Assembly: GCA_021787775.1 (NCBI GenBank)
Contig: JAJYLK010000023.1
Coordinates: 1 to 8,138 of the forward strand
Direction of reading: 5' to 3'
DNA: 8,138 nt
From: Actinomycetes bacterium
GTDB lineage: Bacteria; Actinomycetota; Thermoleophilia; BMS3ABIN01
Positions 6,149-8,138 of this stretch are shown in pieces. The notes beneath the pieces were generated by a model that saw nothing but the letters and a program-made list of their open reading frames with translations, ran no database searches and was not told where the DNA came from. The stretch's first letter is position 1. Each line of letters starts with the position of its first letter. The translations under genes and the position numbers were made by a program.

Positions 6149-6177
6149 AGCCCGGCGCCAGCCGGGCTGATATATTT
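6149..6177 (+). terminator. Probable intrinsic terminator between the transpeptidase and corA genes
   Basis: A perfect 8-bp inverted repeat AGCCCGGC / GCCGGGCT with the 4-nt loop GCCA is followed by GATATATTT, a partly T-rich tail. AT-rich sequence flanks both sides, so it could act in either direction. It is the best terminator-like structure in the window and separates the transpeptidase from the corA-trpFB group. Confidence 0.6.
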
Positions 6178-6278
6178 AGATGTGACATTCTTTCCAGCTG
6201 ATCCTGAAGCCGGCGTTGCGCAGGATGACGATCTGCTGCGGATCGTTTGGAAAGGAACGTCCCCTGGTTTCCCGATCC

Positions 6279-6283
6279 AAGGA
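6279..6283 (+). promoter_or_regulatory. Ribosome site deciding the corA start
   Basis: AAGGA lies 5 nt before the ATG at 6289. An upstream in-frame TTG at 6247 would add 14 residues (ERNVPWFPDPRNS-like) not expected for CorA, so the ATG is preferred. Confidence 0.65.
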
Positions 6284-6288
6284 ACAGC

Positions 6289-7296
6289 ATGTCTTTGAAG
6301 ACCCTGGTCTGCTCCTCCGGTGCGGTCACCGTGGTGGCCTCGGCGGCGGAAGCGCGAAAATATCTCCAAACGCCCGGGACGCTGGTCTGGATGGACTTCG
6401 AAGGCGTCCTCAGCGGCGCCGACAAGGAGCTGATCCAGTCGTCCTTCGGTTTCCATGACCTGTCGCTGGAGGACGCCACCAGGCCCGCCGACGGCGCCAT
6501 CCGCCGCCAGCGCCCGAAGGTCGAAGAGTATGACGATTATTTCTTCCTGGTGATGCAGGCACTGAATGCGGAACGGGCAGGGAGCGCGCTGGTGCTGGAA
6601 CCTGAGGAGCTGAACGTGTTCGTGGGCGGCAACTATGTGGTCTCCGTGCACCGGCGGACGGTCCCCGAACTCGGGCTGGTCTGGGAGGAAGCGGTCAAGC
6701 GGCCGCGGCTGATGGCCTGCGGCGCCGACCGGCTGGCTTACCACATCCTCGACGCGGTCGTCGATCATTACATCGACATCGTCGATGACATCGAGGAGCT
6801 GCTGGACGATCTGGAGGACGCCGTCATCGACCCCAGGGCCGGGAACCAGGCGGTGCGCGACATCTTCGCCTTCAAACGGCAGCTGATCGGGTTCCGCAAG
6901 GCGGCCAGCCCGCTGCGCGAAGCGGTCACGGAGATGACCTCACGCGAGTACCCGCATGTCAGCGAAGCCACGCAGCCGTATCTGCGCGACGTTTACGACC
7001 ACCTGGTGCGGCTGTCGGACATGCTGGATACCTATCGCGACATCCTCGCCGGCGCCCTGGACGTGCATCTCTCCGCTGTCTCCAACAACATGAACCTGGT
7101 GATGAAACGCCTGACCGTGGTGGCGACCATCTTTCTGCCGCTGGGCTTCATCACCGGTTTCTGGGGGATGAACTTCACCGGCTTCATGCCGGTGGCGAGC
7201 GCATTCTGGTGGTGGGGCAGCCTGGCGGTGATGTTCTTCCTCACAGCCGGCATGATGCTGTATCTTTCCCTGTCAGTGGTGCGCAGGGGGCGCTAG
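6289..7296 (+). CDS. corA: CorA-family magnesium/divalent metal channel
   Basis: CorA forms a homopentameric channel in the cytoplasmic membrane for Mg2+ (in some members Co2+, Ni2+ or Zn2+). This 335-residue product has the N-terminal alpha/beta cytoplasmic domain (~1-130), the long helix region (~145-270) and two C-terminal membrane segments (~275-292 and ~306-330). The selectivity motif GMN is at 293-295 in GFWGMNF. The short external loop after GMN reads TGFMPVASAFWWW and lacks the acidic residue of the MPEL-type loop of classical CorA, so ion attraction or specificity may differ. An acidic run in the long helix (DIVDDIEELLDDLEDAVID, 163-181) fits the family, where such residues help sense Mg2+. 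Only 6 bp separate it from trpF, so the genes probably share a transcript, although no functional link is known. Confidence 0.93.
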   Translation: MSLKTLVCSSGAVTVVASAAEARKYLQTPGTLVWMDFEGVLSGADKELIQSSFGFHDLSLEDATRPADGAIRRQRPKVEEYDDYFFLVMQALNAERAGSALVLEPEELNVFVGGNYVVSVHRRTVPELGLVWEEAVKRPRLMACGADRLAYHILDAVVDHYIDIVDDIEELLDDLEDAVIDPRAGNQAVRDIFAFKRQLIGFRKAASPLREAVTEMTSREYPHVSEATQPYLRDVYDHLVRLSDMLDTYRDILAGALDVHLSAVSNNMNLVMKRLTVVATIFLPLGFITGFWGMNFTGFMPVASAFWWWGSLAVMFFLTAGMMLYLSLSVVRRGR

Positions 7297-7302
7297 GACC
7301 TT

Positions 7303-7941
7303 ATGACCAGAGTCAAGATATGCGGTCTTACGCGACCTGAGGACGCCGTGCGCGCGGTCGCGGCCGGCGCCTGGGCGGTCGGTGTCATCTTCGCCCCGGA
7401 GAGCCCCCGGCGGGTGACCCGGCAGCAGGCAGCCGCCATCATGGCCGCGGTGCCGGCGGGAATACTAAAAGTGGGAGTTTTTGTCAATGCGGGCGAGGAG
7501 GAGATCACAGCCGCGGTCAGGGAGTGCGGCCTGGGAGCTGTGCAGCTGCACGGCGAGGAGCCGCCGGCGTTCTGCCGCCGCGTCGGCGAGGTCACCGGCG
7601 CCGCCGTTATCAAGGCGGTACGCGTTGCCGGGCGGGAGACGCTGGGCAGCGTTGCCTCATTTGACACCGACTTCGTTCTGCTGGATACTTATCAGCCGGG
7701 AAGGCGTGGCGGCACCGGCGAGGCCTTCGACTGGAAAATCGCCCGGGAGCTGCCCGAAAACCTGCGCAGCGGCAGGATGATCCTGTCCGGCGGTCTTGGC
7801 GCTGAGAACGTGCTCGAGGCGCTGGACGCGGTCGGCCCCTACGCTGTGGATGTTTCCAGCGGCATCGAAACCGCTCCGGGGGTCAAGGACCCCGGCGAGA
7901 TGGAAAGGCTGTTTGACATTCTTGGGCAGATGAAACCATGA
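7303..7941 (+). CDS. trpF: Phosphoribosylanthranilate isomerase
   Basis: TrpF catalyses the Amadori rearrangement of N-(5'-phosphoribosyl)anthranilate to CdRP, the third step from chorismate to tryptophan, in the cytoplasm. The 212-residue product has normal length and the complete (beta/alpha)8 pattern: [11 protein letters not shown] with the catalytic Cys7, [35 protein letters not shown] with the general-acid Asp128, GGTG at 136-139, and the phosphate-binding LSGGL and DVSSGIE segments near the end. The start ATG 7303 gives the usual family N-terminus and has AGGA 4 nt upstream. The stop overlaps the start of trpB (ATGA), so translation is coupled. No separate promoter or trp leader is visible just upstream; it is probably transcribed with corA. 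Confidence 0.97.
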   Translation: MTRVKICGLTRPEDAVRAVAAGAWAVGVIFAPESPRRVTRQQAAAIMAAVPAGILKVGVFVNAGEEEITAAVRECGLGAVQLHGEEPPAFCRRVGEVTGAAVIKAVRVAGRETLGSVASFDTDFVLLDTYQPGRRGGTGEAFDWKIARELPENLRSGRMILSGGLGAENVLEALDAVGPYAVDVSSGIETAPGVKDPGEMERLFDILGQMKP

Positions 7942-8138
7942 GCATACCCGCAAGATTCGGCCCCTACGGCGGCCGCTATGTGCCGGAAACGGTGATTCCG
8001 GCGCTGGATCAGCTGACCGCTGCCTATGAGCGGATGAGCGCCGATCCTGGCTTCAACGCGCAGCTGGACGGGCTGCTGAAGGATTTCGTCGGCCGGCCCA
8101 CGCCGCTGTATCTCGCGGAGCGCCTGACCGAGAAGCTG
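7938..8138 (+). CDS. trpB: Tryptophan synthase beta chain, 3'-truncated by the window
   Basis: TrpB joins indole to L-serine using pyridoxal phosphate, as the beta subunit of the alpha2-beta2 synthase. The first 67 residues are visible of ~400. They show the diagnostic N-terminus [17 protein letters not shown], then [18 protein letters not shown]. The PLP lysine and serine-binding residues lie beyond the right edge. It begins with the ATGA overlap to trpF; trpA would be expected next. Confidence 0.97.
   Translation, partial: MSIPARFGPYGGRYVPETVIPALDQLTAAYERMSADPGFNAQLDGLLKDFVGRPTPLYLAERLTEKL

Noticed and set aside
1..8138. CRISPR arrays, insertion sequences, tRNA or rRNA genes
   Set aside because: No regularly spaced repeats, transposase motifs, long terminal inverted repeats or tRNA-like folds were seen on either strand.

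Overview
The window is GC-rich and densely coded bacterial DNA. Membrane-anchored L,D-transpeptidases with several Ig-like domains, GH65 sugar phosphorylases and paired UspA domains together suggest an actinobacterial-type chromosome. The small gene at 2320-2649 can only be read through an in-frame UGA. If that is selenocysteine, the host must carry SelA/SelB/SelC/SelD, which among Actinobacteria-like lineages would favour an anaerobic or deep-branching member. The taxonomic guess is tentative; the gene calls do not depend on it.

Layout. (1) 2-2289, plus strand: the C-terminal ~60% of a GH65 glycoside phosphorylase, joined by an ATGA overlap to a two-domain universal stress protein. (2) 4331-2320, minus strand: three genes read leftwards, a DUF523/TudS-type [4Fe-4S] protein, a PP-loop ATPase resembling tRNA-thiolation enzymes, and a 109-residue thioredoxin-fold protein with an in-frame UGA. 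The UGA is followed at the correct distance by a clean bSECIS-type hairpin. Gene callers would normally miss this gene or shorten it to its last 70 codons. (3) 4332-4653: a divergent intergenic region with a plausible sigma-70-type promoter and several stem-loops. (4) 4654-6072, plus strand: a membrane-anchored L,D-transpeptidase. (5) 6073-6288: an intergenic region with two hairpins, the second a good terminator candidate. (6) 6289-8138, plus strand: a CorA-type metal channel, then trpF and the start of trpB, which overlap by ATGA.

How they fit together. The GH65 and stress protein form a translationally coupled pair, perhaps linking disaccharide use to stress. The minus-strand trio shares a sulfur/selenium theme: an Fe-S enzyme of a desulfidase family, an adenylating enzyme of the thiolation type with many cysteines, and a selenocysteine-containing redox protein. 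This is the part most likely to be an undescribed small system. The transpeptidase and trp genes are ordinary housekeeping loci.
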